Of a DNA stretch of 64,000 bases, positions 52,252-61,440 are shown piece after piece. Made by a program: the position numbers and the translations under genes. Positions within the stretch are counted from its first letter, which is position 1. Each line of letters opens with the position of its first letter. The notes under the pieces were generated by a model. That model was not told the origin of the DNA. It made no database searches and saw only the letters and a program-made list of their open reading frames with translations. Source of the DNA: Flavobacterium sp. ZT3R18 (GTDB lineage Bacteria > Bacteroidota > Bacteroidia > Flavobacteriales > Flavobacteriaceae); assembly GCF_007097385.1 (NCBI RefSeq), contig NZ_VJZS01000003.1, positions 62,001-126,000 on the forward strand. Direction: 5' to 3'.

Positions 52252-52716
52252 ATGGCAAATACCTATTCTCAAATTTACATTCAAATTGTTTTTGCAGTTC
52301 AAAATCGGACATCTCTAATTGGTCATTCGTGGGAAGAAGAATTGTACAAATATATAACAGGAATAATTACAAATAAAGACCAAAAGTTACTTGCAATAAA
52401 CGGGATGCCCGATCATATTCATATTTTTATTGGAATGAAACCTACTTGCTGTTTATCGGATTTGGTTAGAGAAATAAAAAAAGCGTCCAATAGTTTTATA
52501 AAAGAAAGTCATTTTTGTCCTTTAGGATTTAATTGGCAGGATGGTTTTGGAGCTTTTTCATACAGTCATAGCCAATTGGACAGTGTTATTGGATATATAC
52601 AAAATCAAAAAATACATCATCAGAAAAAAACGTTCAAAGAAGAATATTTAGGATTTTTAGAAAAATTTAATATCGAATTTAAAAATGAATATTTATTTGA
52701 ATGGTTTGAAGATTAA
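52252..52716 (+). CDS. REP-associated tyrosine transposase (RAYT; IS200/Y1 family)
   Basis: A 154-aa single-domain Y1 transposase. The HUH metal site is MPDHIHIFIG with His55 and His57. The catalytic tyrosine is Tyr115 in SVIGYIQNQKIHHQKKTFKE. Other typical parts are TYSQIYIQIVFAVQNR at the start and FNWQDGFGAFSYSHSQLD. No TnpB gene or IS200 ends flank it. Instead an array of REP-like hairpins lies directly upstream, so I call it a domesticated REP-mobilising transposase rather than a complete insertion sequence. It appears intact. Confidence 0.88.
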   Translation: MANTYSQIYIQIVFAVQNRTSLIGHSWEEELYKYITGIITNKDQKLLAINGMPDHIHIFIGMKPTCCLSDLVREIKKASNSFIKESHFCPLGFNWQDGFGAFSYSHSQLDSVIGYIQNQKIHHQKKTFKEEYLGFLEKFNIEFKNEYLFEWFED

Positions 52717-52849
52717 AACAATAGTGATAAACATGAAAAACAGAAATTATAAGGTGTTTTAGAGATAGCTAAACAAATCCGTTTTAACACCTCAGAATAT
52801 GATGGTAATAAAAATGAAACAAATTTTCAACTAACAAAATTGAGTAATC

Positions 52850-53425
52850 ATGAATGCAACTACTTCTTACCTTGAAAGCGTAAAAAAGCAATTTCTCTAC
52901 TATAAAATGTTAGGAGAAAAAGCGATGGCACAACTGGAACCAGAACAACTTTTTGTGGCTGTAAATGAAGACACGAATAGCATTGCCGTAATTGTAAAAC
53001 ATCTTTCGGGAAATATGCTGTCGCGTTGGACGGATTTTCTGACCACCGATGGCGAAAAAGAGACTAGAAATCGCGATGCTGAATTTGAAAATGATTTACA
53101 ATCGAAAGAAGCCGTTTTGGCTTTTTGGAACAAAGGTTGGGATTGTTTTTTGGGAGCTTTAGACAGTTTGCAACCTGAGCAACTTTCGGAGATTATTTAT
53201 ATTCGGAACGAGGGACATACCGTTATTGAAGCCATCAACAGACAACTGGCGCATTATCCGTATCATATTGGACAAATTGTTTTTTATGCCAAGCAACTGA
53301 AAAATAGTGATTGGGATAGTTTGTCCATTCCTAAAAACAAATCGAATAGCTATAATGTAGATAAATTTGCACAAGAGAAAGCAATTAAAAATTTTACGGA
53401 AGAAGAATTTAGAAGATTGAAATAA
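52850..53425 (+). CDS. DUF1572/DinB-superfamily protein
   Basis: A 191-aa four-helix-bundle protein. Helices begin TSYLESVKKQFLYYKMLGEK and contain the DinB-type metal-binding histidines (VIVKHLSGNMLSRW, HTVIEAINRQLAHYPYHIGQ). DUF1572 is a branch of the DinB/YfiT metalloprotein superfamily, which includes thiol-S-transferases with bacillithiol or similar cofactors. The exact function is unknown. A single gene, after the RAYT. Confidence 0.85.
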   Translation: MNATTSYLESVKKQFLYYKMLGEKAMAQLEPEQLFVAVNEDTNSIAVIVKHLSGNMLSRWTDFLTTDGEKETRNRDAEFENDLQSKEAVLAFWNKGWDCFLGALDSLQPEQLSEIIYIRNEGHTVIEAINRQLAHYPYHIGQIVFYAKQLKNSDWDSLSIPKNKSNSYNVDKFAQEKAIKNFTEEEFRRLK

Positions 53426-53469
53426 TAAATATACGAATCGCATTGCCCCAGATGGAAGTAAAAACCCCA

Positions 53470-53590
53470 CAGGGCTAAACCCTTTTTTTCTTGCCCCAAA
53501 AGAGCGACCAAAGGAAGCTCCTTTTGGGGCATTGGAAAAAAAGGGGATAGACCGAGGAGTTGTAACGAACAGCTGGATAAGGCCCTAATA
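53470..53590. repeat. Intergenic element with 11-bp inverted repeat
   Basis: TGCCCCAAAAG (53492-53502) pairs perfectly with 53521-53531. The rest (GAGCGACC, AAGCTCCTTT, GGGGATAGACCGAGGAG, TAACGAACAGCTGGATAAGG) is richer in G and C than its surroundings and shares words with 34150-34335, so it is probably a member of the same kind of dispersed element. Confidence 0.5.
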
Positions 53591-53612
53591 AAAATGAAAC
53601 ACTAATAAAAAA

Positions 53613-53987
53613 ATGAAAAAAATAATATTACTATTACCTGTGTTACTACTAATGTCTTGCTATAATGCAGAACGCAACTGCATAGACTTTAAAACCGGAA
53701 AATTTAAATTTGAATATAAAATCGACGGCGTTAAAAAAACAACGTTATTTGAACGCAATGACAGTATTGAAATAGAGACTTTTGAGGGTAAAACAGACAC
53801 TTCTACTATTCGTTGGGTAAACGATTGCGAGTATGTTTTGCAAAAAAAACACCCCAAAAGCAAAGCCGAAGAAAAAGCAATTGACATGAAAATTTTGACA
53901 ACTACAAAAAATTCATATACCTTTGAATTTGGAATGGTAGGCGTTGATTCGAAACAAAAAGGAACGGTTACTAAGATTGCCGATTAA
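53613..53987 (+). CDS. Small lipoprotein of unknown function
   Basis: A 124-aa lipoprotein (MKKIILLLPVLLLMSC, Cys16). The mature domain is beta-rich with alternating charges (GKFKFEYKIDGVKKTTLFER, TSTIRWVNDCEYVLQKKHP, SYTFEFGMVGVDSKQKGTVT), and two cysteines (Cys23 and the one in NDCEY) could form a disulfide. Similar flavobacterial proteins are sometimes labelled DNA topoisomerase IV in databases because they sit near parC, which is a mislabel. The terC gene follows after 49 bases. Confidence 0.7.
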   Translation: MKKIILLLPVLLLMSCYNAERNCIDFKTGKFKFEYKIDGVKKTTLFERNDSIEIETFEGKTDTSTIRWVNDCEYVLQKKHPKSKAEEKAIDMKILTTTKNSYTFEFGMVGVDSKQKGTVTKIAD

Positions 53988-54036
53988 AAAATTGTAGCTT
54001 ACATAAACTCATAATTTTAACCCCCAACTAAATAAA

Positions 54037-54804
54037 ATGGAAGTATTTTTAAACCCAGATGCATGGATTGCCTTGTTAACATTGACATTTCTTGAAATTG
54101 TTTTAGGTATTGACAACATCATTTTTATCTCTATTGCAACTGGAAAATTACCCGCAGAAAAACGTAAGAAAGCAACCAAAGTAGGAATGTTTCTAGCGAT
54201 GTTTATGCGAATTGGATTGTTGTTTGGAATTAATTTTTTAATTCAAATGAAAAAGCCGTGGTTTACCATTGATTTGAGTTGGTTTCAAGCAGGAGTTACC
54301 GGTCAAAGTATTATTTTATTGTTAGGTGGTTTATTCTTGATTTATAAAAGCACCAATGAAATTCGGGAGAAGGTAGATGAAAAAGGTCATGAGGAAAAAG
54401 AACTAGGCAAAGCGGCAACAAAATCTTTTCAGAGTGTACTTTTGCAGATTATAATGATTGATTTGGTTTTTTCTTTTGACAGTATTTTAACTGCTGTAGG
54501 TATGACCAATGGTGTCGAAGGTGCCTTGGTTATTATGATTACGGCTGTAGTAATCTCGGTTTTAATAATGATGCAATTTGCAGTTCCTGTTGGGAATTTT
54601 GTCAACAAGCATCCGTCTATTCAAATTTTAGGATTGTCCTTTTTAATCTTAATTGGATTTATGCTATTGACGGAAAGCGCCCATTTAGCAAACGCCCTTA
54701 TTTTTGGCAGCCATGTGACTCCTGTTCCAAAAGGCTATTTATACTTTGCTATTTCGTTCTCTTTATTGGTAGAAATATTAAATATGAAAACTAAAAAGAA
54801 ATAA
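54037..54804 (+). CDS. TerC-family membrane protein
   Basis: A 255-aa integral membrane protein. The signature WIALLTLTFLEIVLGIDNII in helix 1 and the second acidic helix IMIDLVFSFDSILTAVGM are diagnostic for TerC. About seven helices. TerC-like proteins are linked to tellurite resistance and, in other bacteria, to manganese efflux or metal loading of exported enzymes. Here it stands alone, without other ter genes, so a metal-homeostasis role is more likely than a tellurite operon. It converges on parC across a strong terminator. Confidence 0.9.
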   Translation: MEVFLNPDAWIALLTLTFLEIVLGIDNIIFISIATGKLPAEKRKKATKVGMFLAMFMRIGLLFGINFLIQMKKPWFTIDLSWFQAGVTGQSIILLLGGLFLIYKSTNEIREKVDEKGHEEKELGKAATKSFQSVLLQIIMIDLVFSFDSILTAVGMTNGVEGALVIMITAVVISVLIMMQFAVPVGNFVNKHPSIQILGLSFLILIGFMLLTESAHLANALIFGSHVTPVPKGYLYFAISFSLLVEILNMKTKKK

Positions 54805-54826
54805 TTATAATAGGAAGAATTCAATC

Positions 54827-54868
54827 AAAAAAAAATACAGTTACTTTTCGGTAACTGTATTTTTTTTA
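54827..54868. terminator. Bidirectional terminator between terC and parC
   Basis: A 14-bp stem (54831-54844 with 54851-54864) extended by A and T runs on both sides, loop TTTTCG. Confidence 0.88.
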
Positions 54869-54870
54869 TG

Positions 54871-57591
54871 CTAAAACAAAACAACCTGCCCGTCATCATC
54901 CAGATGAATGTCAACATCATCAGCATTGGTTTCGCCTTGTACTTCTATTTCTTCCGGAATAATTTCTTCTGGAATTTCATACGGCAAAGGTTCCAATAAA
55001 TTCACTTGTTTCAATTTATCAGTTGTCAATTGATTACCGAGCGCTTTAAACCCTTTTACAGCAATAAAAGACTCAATATCTACGGTTAAACTTTCTTTCT
55101 GAACACCTTTTACTTTAGTGAAAACTAATTCGGCTACGGGACGATAATCCGTTGCTACAATTTCTAATCTAGAATTAGGATGCTCTGTAATAAAGCTTTC
55201 CTCTTTATTTTCGGTTTCTACCAAGAAACGTTTGATATAATAGCGCTCTTTTTCTCCATCAAAATAAATTGCCGAAATCGGTTTTTTAGGAACCCATTTT
55301 TCTAAAACAATCATGTCTTCATCAAAATGAGTAGTCAATTCTGGCGTAATGACTTTTATTTTTCCTGCTTGCGAAATCACAAGAATTTTGTCACTTGGTC
55401 TAAATTCGCCCAGCAACTCTCCCCTGGCATCTACGTTCAATCGTTGTACGGTATCATCAAACCAAACCTTTCTTGGTAAAAGTGTTGAAATACCTTTCTC
55501 CTTCAATTCAATTTTCTTGATTGGATATTTGGTTACCAAATTCCCTTTGGAAGCACGGCCTTTAATTGCCAAAGCAGCAAAATCAATGTCGAATTTCAAT
55601 TTCTTGACACTTCCCACTTGACGCAGTAAGATCGTGATTACCTCAGCCTCCCCATTCGGGTTACAAGAAAAATACAAGGTTTGAGAACCCGCAGTTTCAT
55701 TGGTCAAATCATACGATTTGTCACGAGTTACCCCCGAAACATTGAATCGTTTAATATACGATGGCCCCGATTTCCCGTCGCGGTAAATCATATTGTAAAT
55801 CGTGCGTTTATCACTTTTGTCAAAAATAGCAATATGAATAATGTCTTTTCCAACAAAGGTTTTGGCATCGACTTTGGTAATCATCATTTTTCCATTACGC
55901 AAAAAGACAATTACATCATCAATATCAGAACAATCGGTAACGTATTCATCTTTTTTCAAGCTTGTCCCAACGAAACCTTCTTCTTTATTTACGTATAATT
56001 TGGTATTTCTTAAAACCACTTTTGTAGCTTCGATATCATCAAAAATGCGCAACTCGGTTTGGCGCTCTTTCCCTTTTCCGTATTTCTCTTTTAATCGGGT
56101 AAAATATGCAATGGCAAAATCGATTAAGTGTTCCAAATCATATTTTACTTGTTCAATGCTACCTTCTAAAGCTTCGATTTTATCCTGCGCTTTGTTGCTG
56201 TCGAATTTCGAAATACGCATAATTCGAATATCCAATAAACGTAGAATATCTTCTTCGGTCACAGCACGCTTCAAATGCTTGATATGCGGTTTTAACCCTT
56301 CATCAACGGCGGTAATTACCCCTTCTCTACTCGTTTGCTCTTCAATGTCACGGTAGATTTTATTTTCGATAAAAATACGTTCCAAAGAAAGAAAATGCCA
56401 TTGTTCTTCGAGTTCGCTCAATTGGATTTCGAGTTCGCTTTTCAAAAGCTGAACGGTTCTGTTTGTTGAAATTTTCAACATATCCGAAACCCCGATAAAC
56501 AAAGGTTTGTTATCCTCAATCACACAACCCAATGGCGCCACCGAAGTTTCGCAAGCCGTGAAAGCAAACAAAGCATCGATCGTCTTATCCGGAGAAACCC
56601 CTGGAAAAAGATGAATTAATATCTCAACCTCAGCAGCAGTATTGTCTTCAATTTTTTTGATTTTGATTTTACCTTTATCATTGGCCTTCAAAATACTGTC
56701 AATCAAAGTCGTCGTATTCGTCGAAAACGGAATTTGTGTAATGACCAACGTATTTTTGTCGAGTTGACCAATTTTCGCACGAACCCGAACACGTCCTCCT
56801 CGCAATCCATCATTATAATTGGACACATCGGCAATACCTTGCGTCAAGAAATCGGGATATAAGGTAAATGGTTTTCCTTTCAAAATTTTAATGGATGAAT
56901 CAATCAGCTCATTAAAATTATGAGGCAATACTTTGGTCGAAAGACCTACTGCAATACCCTCTGCCCCTGAAGCCAGCAATAACGGGAATTTTACGGGTAA
57001 GTTATTCGGTTCGGCACGACGTCCATCATAGGAAACGCCCCAATCGGTAATTTTTGGAGAATACAAAACTTCCAAAGCGAATTTAGACAAACGCGCTTCG
57101 ATATAACGAGAAGCCGCGGCACCGTCACCAGTTAGAATATTCCCCCAGTTTCCCTGGCAATCTATCAATAATTCTTTCTGCCCAATTTGTACCATAGCAT
57201 CCCCAATACTCTGATCCCCGTGCGGGTGGTACTGCATGGTGTGCCCAACTACATTGGCAACTTTATTGTAACGACCATCATCCAACTCTTTCAAAGAGTG
57301 CATGATTCTTCGTTGCACCGGTTTGAAACCGTCCTCAATAGCAGGAACGGCACGCTCCAGAATTACATAGGAAGCATAATCCAAAAACCAATCTTTGTAC
57401 ATTCCTGTAACTTTGGTAATGGTATCATTTTCATCCTCATCATTTTCGTAAAAATGTCCTCCTTCAAAAGATTTGGCTTCTACTTCAATAATTTCATCGG
57501 AATCGTTTTCTTGATTGTCATCATTAGAATGATCTTCCGAATTATTTTCTTCGTTTGCTGGAATTAGGTTATCGTCTTCTTCGTCTTTCAT
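54871..57591 (-). CDS. parC: DNA topoisomerase IV subunit A
   Basis: A 906-aa type IIA topoisomerase A subunit, the DNA-cleaving part that decatenates chromosomes. A very acidic N-terminal extension (1 to about 60) precedes the winged-helix breakage domain: ILERAVPAIEDGFKPVQRRI, then the active-site Tyr163 in AAASRYIEARLS. The tower and coiled-coil (about 350-500) and a beta-pinwheel C-terminal domain (about 510-850) follow, with a final acidic tail (DVDIHLDDDGQVVLF). It lacks the GyrA box, which supports ParC over GyrA. It starts directly before the stop of the DUF1016 gene; parE lies two genes upstream in the same direction. Confidence 0.88.
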   Translation of the reverse strand: MKDEEDDNLIPANEENNSEDHSNDDNQENDSDEIIEVEAKSFEGGHFYENDEDENDTITKVTGMYKDWFLDYASYVILERAVPAIEDGFKPVQRRIMHSLKELDDGRYNKVANVVGHTMQYHPHGDQSIGDAMVQIGQKELLIDCQGNWGNILTGDGAAASRYIEARLSKFALEVLYSPKITDWGVSYDGRRAEPNNLPVKFPLLLASGAEGIAVGLSTKVLPHNFNELIDSSIKILKGKPFTLYPDFLTQGIADVSNYNDGLRGGRVRVRAKIGQLDKNTLVITQIPFSTNTTTLIDSILKANDKGKIKIKKIEDNTAAEVEILIHLFPGVSPDKTIDALFAFTACETSVAPLGCVIEDNKPLFIGVSDMLKISTNRTVQLLKSELEIQLSELEEQWHFLSLERIFIENKIYRDIEEQTSREGVITAVDEGLKPHIKHLKRAVTEEDILRLLDIRIMRISKFDSNKAQDKIEALEGSIEQVKYDLEHLIDFAIAYFTRLKEKYGKGKERQTELRIFDDIEATKVVLRNTKLYVNKEEGFVGTSLKKDEYVTDCSDIDDVIVFLRNGKMMITKVDAKTFVGKDIIHIAIFDKSDKRTIYNMIYRDGKSGPSYIKRFNVSGVTRDKSYDLTNETAGSQTLYFSCNPNGEAEVITILLRQVGSVKKLKFDIDFAALAIKGRASKGNLVTKYPIKKIELKEKGISTLLPRKVWFDDTVQRLNVDARGELLGEFRPSDKILVISQAGKIKVITPELTTHFDEDMIVLEKWVPKKPISAIYFDGEKERYYIKRFLVETENKEESFITEHPNSRLEIVATDYRPVAELVFTKVKGVQKESLTVDIESFIAVKGFKALGNQLTTDKLKQVNLLEPLPYEIPEEIIPEEIEVQGETNADDVDIHLDDDGQVVLF

Positions 57592-58677
57592 TTATTTTGA
57601 TTCCGAAATTAATTGTATTAAATCTTCTCTGCTTGGCAGAATTGTTTTGTATTTACTGGCAAATATTTGCTCGTTATTATCAGGCAAAGTGTATTCTACA
57701 ACCAAATCACTTTTGTTTTGGCAAAGCACAATTCCTATGGTTTTGTTTTCATCTTCCAAACGCATTTCTCTGTCGTAATAATTGACATACATTTGCATTT
57801 GTCCCAAATCTTGGTGTTTTAATTCTCCTATTTTTAAATCAATTAGAACAAAACATTTTAATATTCGATTGTAGAAAACCAAATCGATTCGAAAATGTTT
57901 ATCATCAAAAGTAATTCTGTTTTGTCTGGCTACAAAAGTAAAACCGTGACCTAATTCTAATAAAAAATGCTCTAATTTATTGATAATTTCTTCTTCCAGT
58001 TCGGATTCAGAATACCGATGCAATTCAGGCAATCCTAAAAACTCCAAAATATAGGGATCTTTGATAATGTCTTTTGGCTTCTCTATAATCTGACCTTTCT
58101 CAGAAAGTTTCAAAATTCCGGCTGTATCTCGACTCAAAGCTAATCGTGTATAAAGCGCAGAATTGTATTGGCGTTTTAATTCTCTTAAACTCCATCTGTA
58201 TTTAATTGCTTCTATTTCATAGAATTTTCTTTCTTTTACTTCCTCTATGCTCATCAAGAAAATATAATGAGACCATGTCAATATAAAATTCAAAGTGGGT
58301 TTAGACATCTCTTTTATACTTTCATTTTTGAAAATACTAGACACTGTCTCGTATTTTTGATTCACTTCTTTAGAAAAACTAGACACTGTCTCGGAAATTG
58401 AATACGTTAAATACAATTTTCTCATATTCTGTAAATTATCCACAGAAAATCCTTTCCCAAACTCATTGATCAACTGTTCAGAAAGCCCTTTTAATAGTTG
58501 TTTTCCATATTCGGCTCTATCTTTTCCGTTTTGTTCTTCTTCTACAATCATTCTTCCTATTTCAAAATAGGTATAAACCATTGTTGAATTTACGGTACGC
58601 AAAACCTGTTGTCGAGCATTTTGCAATAGTTCGACTACTTGAGAAAATAAAGCTTTATTTTGAAGATTTTCTGACAA
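57592..58677 (-). CDS. DUF1016/YhcG-family PDDEXK nuclease
   Basis: A 361-aa protein. The DUF1016 N-terminal helical domain spans about 1-95 (RQQVLRTVNSTMVYTYFEIG, FSVDNLQNMRKLYLTYS). A linker with two ETVSS motifs (about 97-115) leads to the PDDEXK nuclease domain (about 190-350): FRIDLVFYNRILKCFVLIDL with the downstream Lys, and GQMQMYVNYYDREMR. This family is linked to DNA recombination or phage defence and often travels with restriction systems, though the cleavage target is unknown. It is unusual that it lies between parE and parC; its stop abuts the parC start. Confidence 0.85.
   Translation of the reverse strand: MSENLQNKALFSQVVELLQNARQQVLRTVNSTMVYTYFEIGRMIVEEEQNGKDRAEYGKQLLKGLSEQLINEFGKGFSVDNLQNMRKLYLTYSISETVSSFSKEVNQKYETVSSIFKNESIKEMSKPTLNFILTWSHYIFLMSIEEVKERKFYEIEAIKYRWSLRELKRQYNSALYTRLALSRDTAGILKLSEKGQIIEKPKDIIKDPYILEFLGLPELHRYSESELEEEIINKLEHFLLELGHGFTFVARQNRITFDDKHFRIDLVFYNRILKCFVLIDLKIGELKHQDLGQMQMYVNYYDREMRLEDENKTIGIVLCQNKSDLVVEYTLPDNNEQIFASKYKTILPSREDLIQLISESK
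58340..58390. repeat. Two copies of ACTAGACACTGTCTCG in the DUF1016 linker
   Basis: The 16-mer occurs at 58336-58351 and 58378-58393, 42 bases apart and in frame (both encode ETVSS on the minus strand). Each contains the palindromic nonamer GACACTGTC, as does the hairpin at the breakpoint of the broken DUF1016 gene (51625-51633). Confidence 0.75.
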
Positions 58678-58684
58678 TATATCT

Positions 58685-59305
58685 TTATTTAATTTTATAA
58701 TTTAAATAACCTTTTTTTCGTAAAAATTCATATTCTTTTCCCCCATCTTCATATTCAACAAAAAGTTTAATTCCAAATTTTCTAAATAAATCACTCATAT
58801 CTGAATAACAGTATTTTTGGAATCCATCCAAATTAGTTGAACTTCTAGAACCAATACAGTTTATACAAAACTCATTATAACCAATAATTCTGTTTTTATC
58901 ATCTCTAAACAAAATCATATGTCTTGGATCATAACACGCAGAGGACATCTCTTCAGGAACACATGTATCAGAAATCATTAAATTTAGAAGTTCCCTCTCT
59001 TGACTTTTATTTAAAATAACTCTCTCCTGTATCATTGTACTATCAAAAGTCAATTTAAAATTATCTACTAATTCTTTTCGAAATGGCTGTTTCCCTTTAT
59101 ATTTTAATGTATCCCAACGAATTCTGTCATAGTAAGAAACTAATTCAATTTTTGAAAAATTCTTCAAAGGAAAATCTCTCCTGTTAATTACTTTGCTTAC
59201 TGATTTTACAATCGGAACACCTTCAGCTTCTATTTGATTCTTTGTATTTTCTTTTTTACAAGAAACCAAAATTAAAATAGTAATCAAAAAAATTATTTTC
59301 CTCAT
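58685..59305 (-). CDS. Lipoprotein of unknown function in the topoisomerase IV run
   Basis: A 206-aa lipoprotein (LITILILVSCKKEN, Cys16). The mature part has paired cysteines (SDTCVPEEMSSACYDPRHM and NEFCINCIGSRSST), which may bind metal or form disulfides, and a C-terminal KFGIKLFVEYEDGGKEYEFL segment. I do not recognise a family. It lies between parE and the DUF1016 gene on the same strand and is unlike a normal topoisomerase operon member, so it was probably acquired together with the nuclease gene. Confidence 0.65.
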   Translation of the reverse strand: MRKIIFLITILILVSCKKENTKNQIEAEGVPIVKSVSKVINRRDFPLKNFSKIELVSYYDRIRWDTLKYKGKQPFRKELVDNFKLTFDSTMIQERVILNKSQERELLNLMISDTCVPEEMSSACYDPRHMILFRDDKNRIIGYNEFCINCIGSRSSTNLDGFQKYCYSDMSDLFRKFGIKLFVEYEDGGKEYEFLRKKGYLNYKIK

Positions 59306-59337
59306 AGACTAAGATTTTATTTTGAATTTAAATGGTT

Positions 59338-61200
59338 CTAAACATTCTCTATAACATCCAATTCCACCTTCAAATTCTTGATGATAAATTCTTGTCGGTC
59401 TGGAGTGTTTTTACCCATATAAAACGACAATAACTGTTCGATCGAAGTGTTTTTATCCATCATGATAGGATCCAAGCGAATGGTTTCTCCAATGAAATTC
59501 TTGAACTCATCTGGTGAAATCTCTCCTAATCCCTTAAATCGAGTGATCTCTGGTTTGGGTTTTAATTTTTCTATAGCGTCTCTCCGTTCTTCTTCTGAAT
59601 AACAATAAATAGTTTCTTTCTTGTTTCGAACTCTAAAAAGCGGTGTTTGTAAAATGTACAAATGTCCTTCTTTGATTAATTCCGGGAAAAACTGCAAGAA
59701 AAAAGTAATCAACAGCAAACGAATGTGCATTCCATCGACATCGGCATCGGTTGCGATTACGATATTATTATAACGTAATTTTTCTAATCCGTCCTCGATA
59801 TCCAGAGCGGCTTGCAGTAAATTGAATTCTTCGTTTTCATACACAATTTTTTTGCTCATTCCGTAGGAGTTCAAAGGCTTACCACGCAAACTAAAAACCG
59901 CTTGGGTGTTTACATCACGAGATTTGGTAATCGACCCAGAAGCCGAATCCCCCTCGGTAATAAACAAAGTACTTTCTAAGCTCTTTGGATTTTTGGTATC
60001 AGGAAGATGCGCACGACAATCCCTTAATTTTTTATTGTGAAGATTGGCTTTCTTCGCACGATCTGTGGCGAGTTTTCTAATTCCCGATAATTCTTTACGC
60101 TCGCGTTCAGCTTGAAGAATTTTTCGCAACAAGGCATCGGCTGTAGTTGGATTCTTGTGTAAATAATTGTCTAATTTTGTTTTCACAAAATCATTTACAA
60201 ACGTACGAACCGAAGGCATTCCAGGTTCAGAACCCATATCTGTCGATCCCAATTTGGTTTTGGTCTGCGACTCAAAAACGGGTTCCATTACTTTGATGCT
60301 TATCGCACTCACTACCGATTTACGCACATCCGAAGCTTCAAAGCTTTTGTTGTAAAACTCTCTTATCGTTTTTACAATCGCTTCACGATACGCCGCGAGA
60401 TGCGTTCCTCCTTGCGTGGTGTTTTGACCATTAACAAAAGAGTGGTATTCTTCGCTATATTGGGTTTTGCTATGCGTTAAAGCCATCTCAATATCATCTC
60501 CTTTGAGGTGAATAATAGGATACTCTAAGTCATCAGCGTGTATGGTTTCTTCTAATAAATCTTTTAATCCGTTTTCCGAATAATATTTTTCGCCATTAAA
60601 AATAATTGTCAGTCCATTGTTCAAATAACAATAGTTCTTGAGCATTTTGATGACATACTCAAACCTGAATTTATAATTCTTAAAGATCGTCTCATCTGGA
60701 ATAAAAGACACTTTGGTACCTTTTCGCTTCGTGGTTTCAATAACGTCTTCTTCAAGAACCAGATTTCCACCCGAAAACTCCGCTGCTTTTTGTTTGTCAT
60801 CACGAACGGATTCCACACGAAAATAATGAGACAAAGCATTCACCGCTTTTGTCCCGACTCCATTCAAACCAACAGATTTCTTAAACGCCAAGGAATCGTA
60901 TTTACCCCCAGTGTTCATTTTGGAAACGACATCAATTACCTTTCCCAATGGAATTCCACGGCCATAATCACGAACGGTAACGGTTTTATCTTTAATAGTT
61001 ACCTCAATGTTCTTACCGGCACCCATGACAAATTCATCGATACAGTTATCGAGAACTTCTTTTAATAAAATATAAATACCATCATCTGGCGAAGACCCAT
61101 CTCCAAGTTTCCCAATGTACATTCCGGGACGCATACGGATGTGTTCTTTCCAGTCGAGAGAACGGATATTATCTTCGGTATATTGATTTTGATCTGACAT
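59338..61200 (-). CDS. parE: DNA topoisomerase IV subunit B
   Basis: A 620-aa ATPase subunit of the type IIA topoisomerase. The GHKL ATP site is [57 protein letters not shown]. The transducer lysine lies in QTKTKLGS. The Toprim domain carries [17 protein letters not shown] and the metal-binding [19 protein letters not shown]. The length and the lack of the GyrB-specific insertion support ParE. The DUF1016 and lipoprotein genes separate it from parC, though all four are on one strand with short gaps and may still be cotranscribed. A promoter element lies 110 bases upstream. Confidence 0.93.
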   Translation of the reverse strand: MSDQNQYTEDNIRSLDWKEHIRMRPGMYIGKLGDGSSPDDGIYILLKEVLDNCIDEFVMGAGKNIEVTIKDKTVTVRDYGRGIPLGKVIDVVSKMNTGGKYDSLAFKKSVGLNGVGTKAVNALSHYFRVESVRDDKQKAAEFSGGNLVLEEDVIETTKRKGTKVSFIPDETIFKNYKFRFEYVIKMLKNYCYLNNGLTIIFNGEKYYSENGLKDLLEETIHADDLEYPIIHLKGDDIEMALTHSKTQYSEEYHSFVNGQNTTQGGTHLAAYREAIVKTIREFYNKSFEASDVRKSVVSAISIKVMEPVFESQTKTKLGSTDMGSEPGMPSVRTFVNDFVKTKLDNYLHKNPTTADALLRKILQAERERKELSGIRKLATDRAKKANLHNKKLRDCRAHLPDTKNPKSLESTLFITEGDSASGSITKSRDVNTQAVFSLRGKPLNSYGMSKKIVYENEEFNLLQAALDIEDGLEKLRYNNIVIATDADVDGMHIRLLLITFFLQFFPELIKEGHLYILQTPLFRVRNKKETIYCYSEEERRDAIEKLKPKPEITRFKGLGEISPDEFKNFIGETIRLDPIMMDKNTSIEQLLSFYMGKNTPDRQEFIIKNLKVELDVIENV

Positions 61201-61310
61201 TTTGGGATTTTATCGAATTTAACTGCGTTCTGTTCGGTCTTTCGCTTTTCGCAAAGACCTCGAGTGTGCTAATGTAGTGCAAATCGATAAAATTAAAAAG
61301 AGGAAAACAG

Positions 61311-61318
61311 CAAAGTTA
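61311..61318 (-). promoter_or_regulatory. -7 element of parE (TAACTTTG)
   Basis: TAACTTTGC on the minus strand, 110 bases before the parE start; a perfect TAnnTTTG. Confidence 0.5.
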
Positions 61319-61356
61319 TTAAGAATGATATTGACAGGTGTAATTTTAGATTTTAG

Positions 61357-61374
61357 TCCCGATAATTATCGGGA
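61357..61374. repeat. Palindrome TCCCGATAATTATCGGGA
   Basis: A perfect 18-bp palindrome between the FMN-reductase and parE genes, inside a run of TTTTAGA repeats (61346-61398). Confidence 0.75.
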
Positions 61375-61408
61375 GCAGATTTTAGATTTTAGATTTTTTG
61401 AACTGCCA

Positions 61409-61428
61409 TTGAAATTGATATTGCTATT
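61409..61428 (-). repeat. 20-mer repeat just past the FMN-reductase stop
   Basis: Read in the sense of the gene, AATAGCAATATCAATTTCAA lies 12 bases after the stop codon. It is identical to the 20-mer at 9881-9900 after the rho stop. Confidence 0.7.
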
Positions 61429-61440
61429 GCAATTGAGTTT

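Noticed and set aside
53613..53987. Reading the small lipoprotein as a topoisomerase IV fragment
   Set aside because: The protein is a 124-aa lipoprotein without any topoisomerase motif; the complete parC and parE genes lie further downstream.
54037..54804. Tellurite resistance operon
   Set aside because: Only a TerC-family gene is present; no other ter genes are nearby, and lone TerC proteins have wider metal-related roles.
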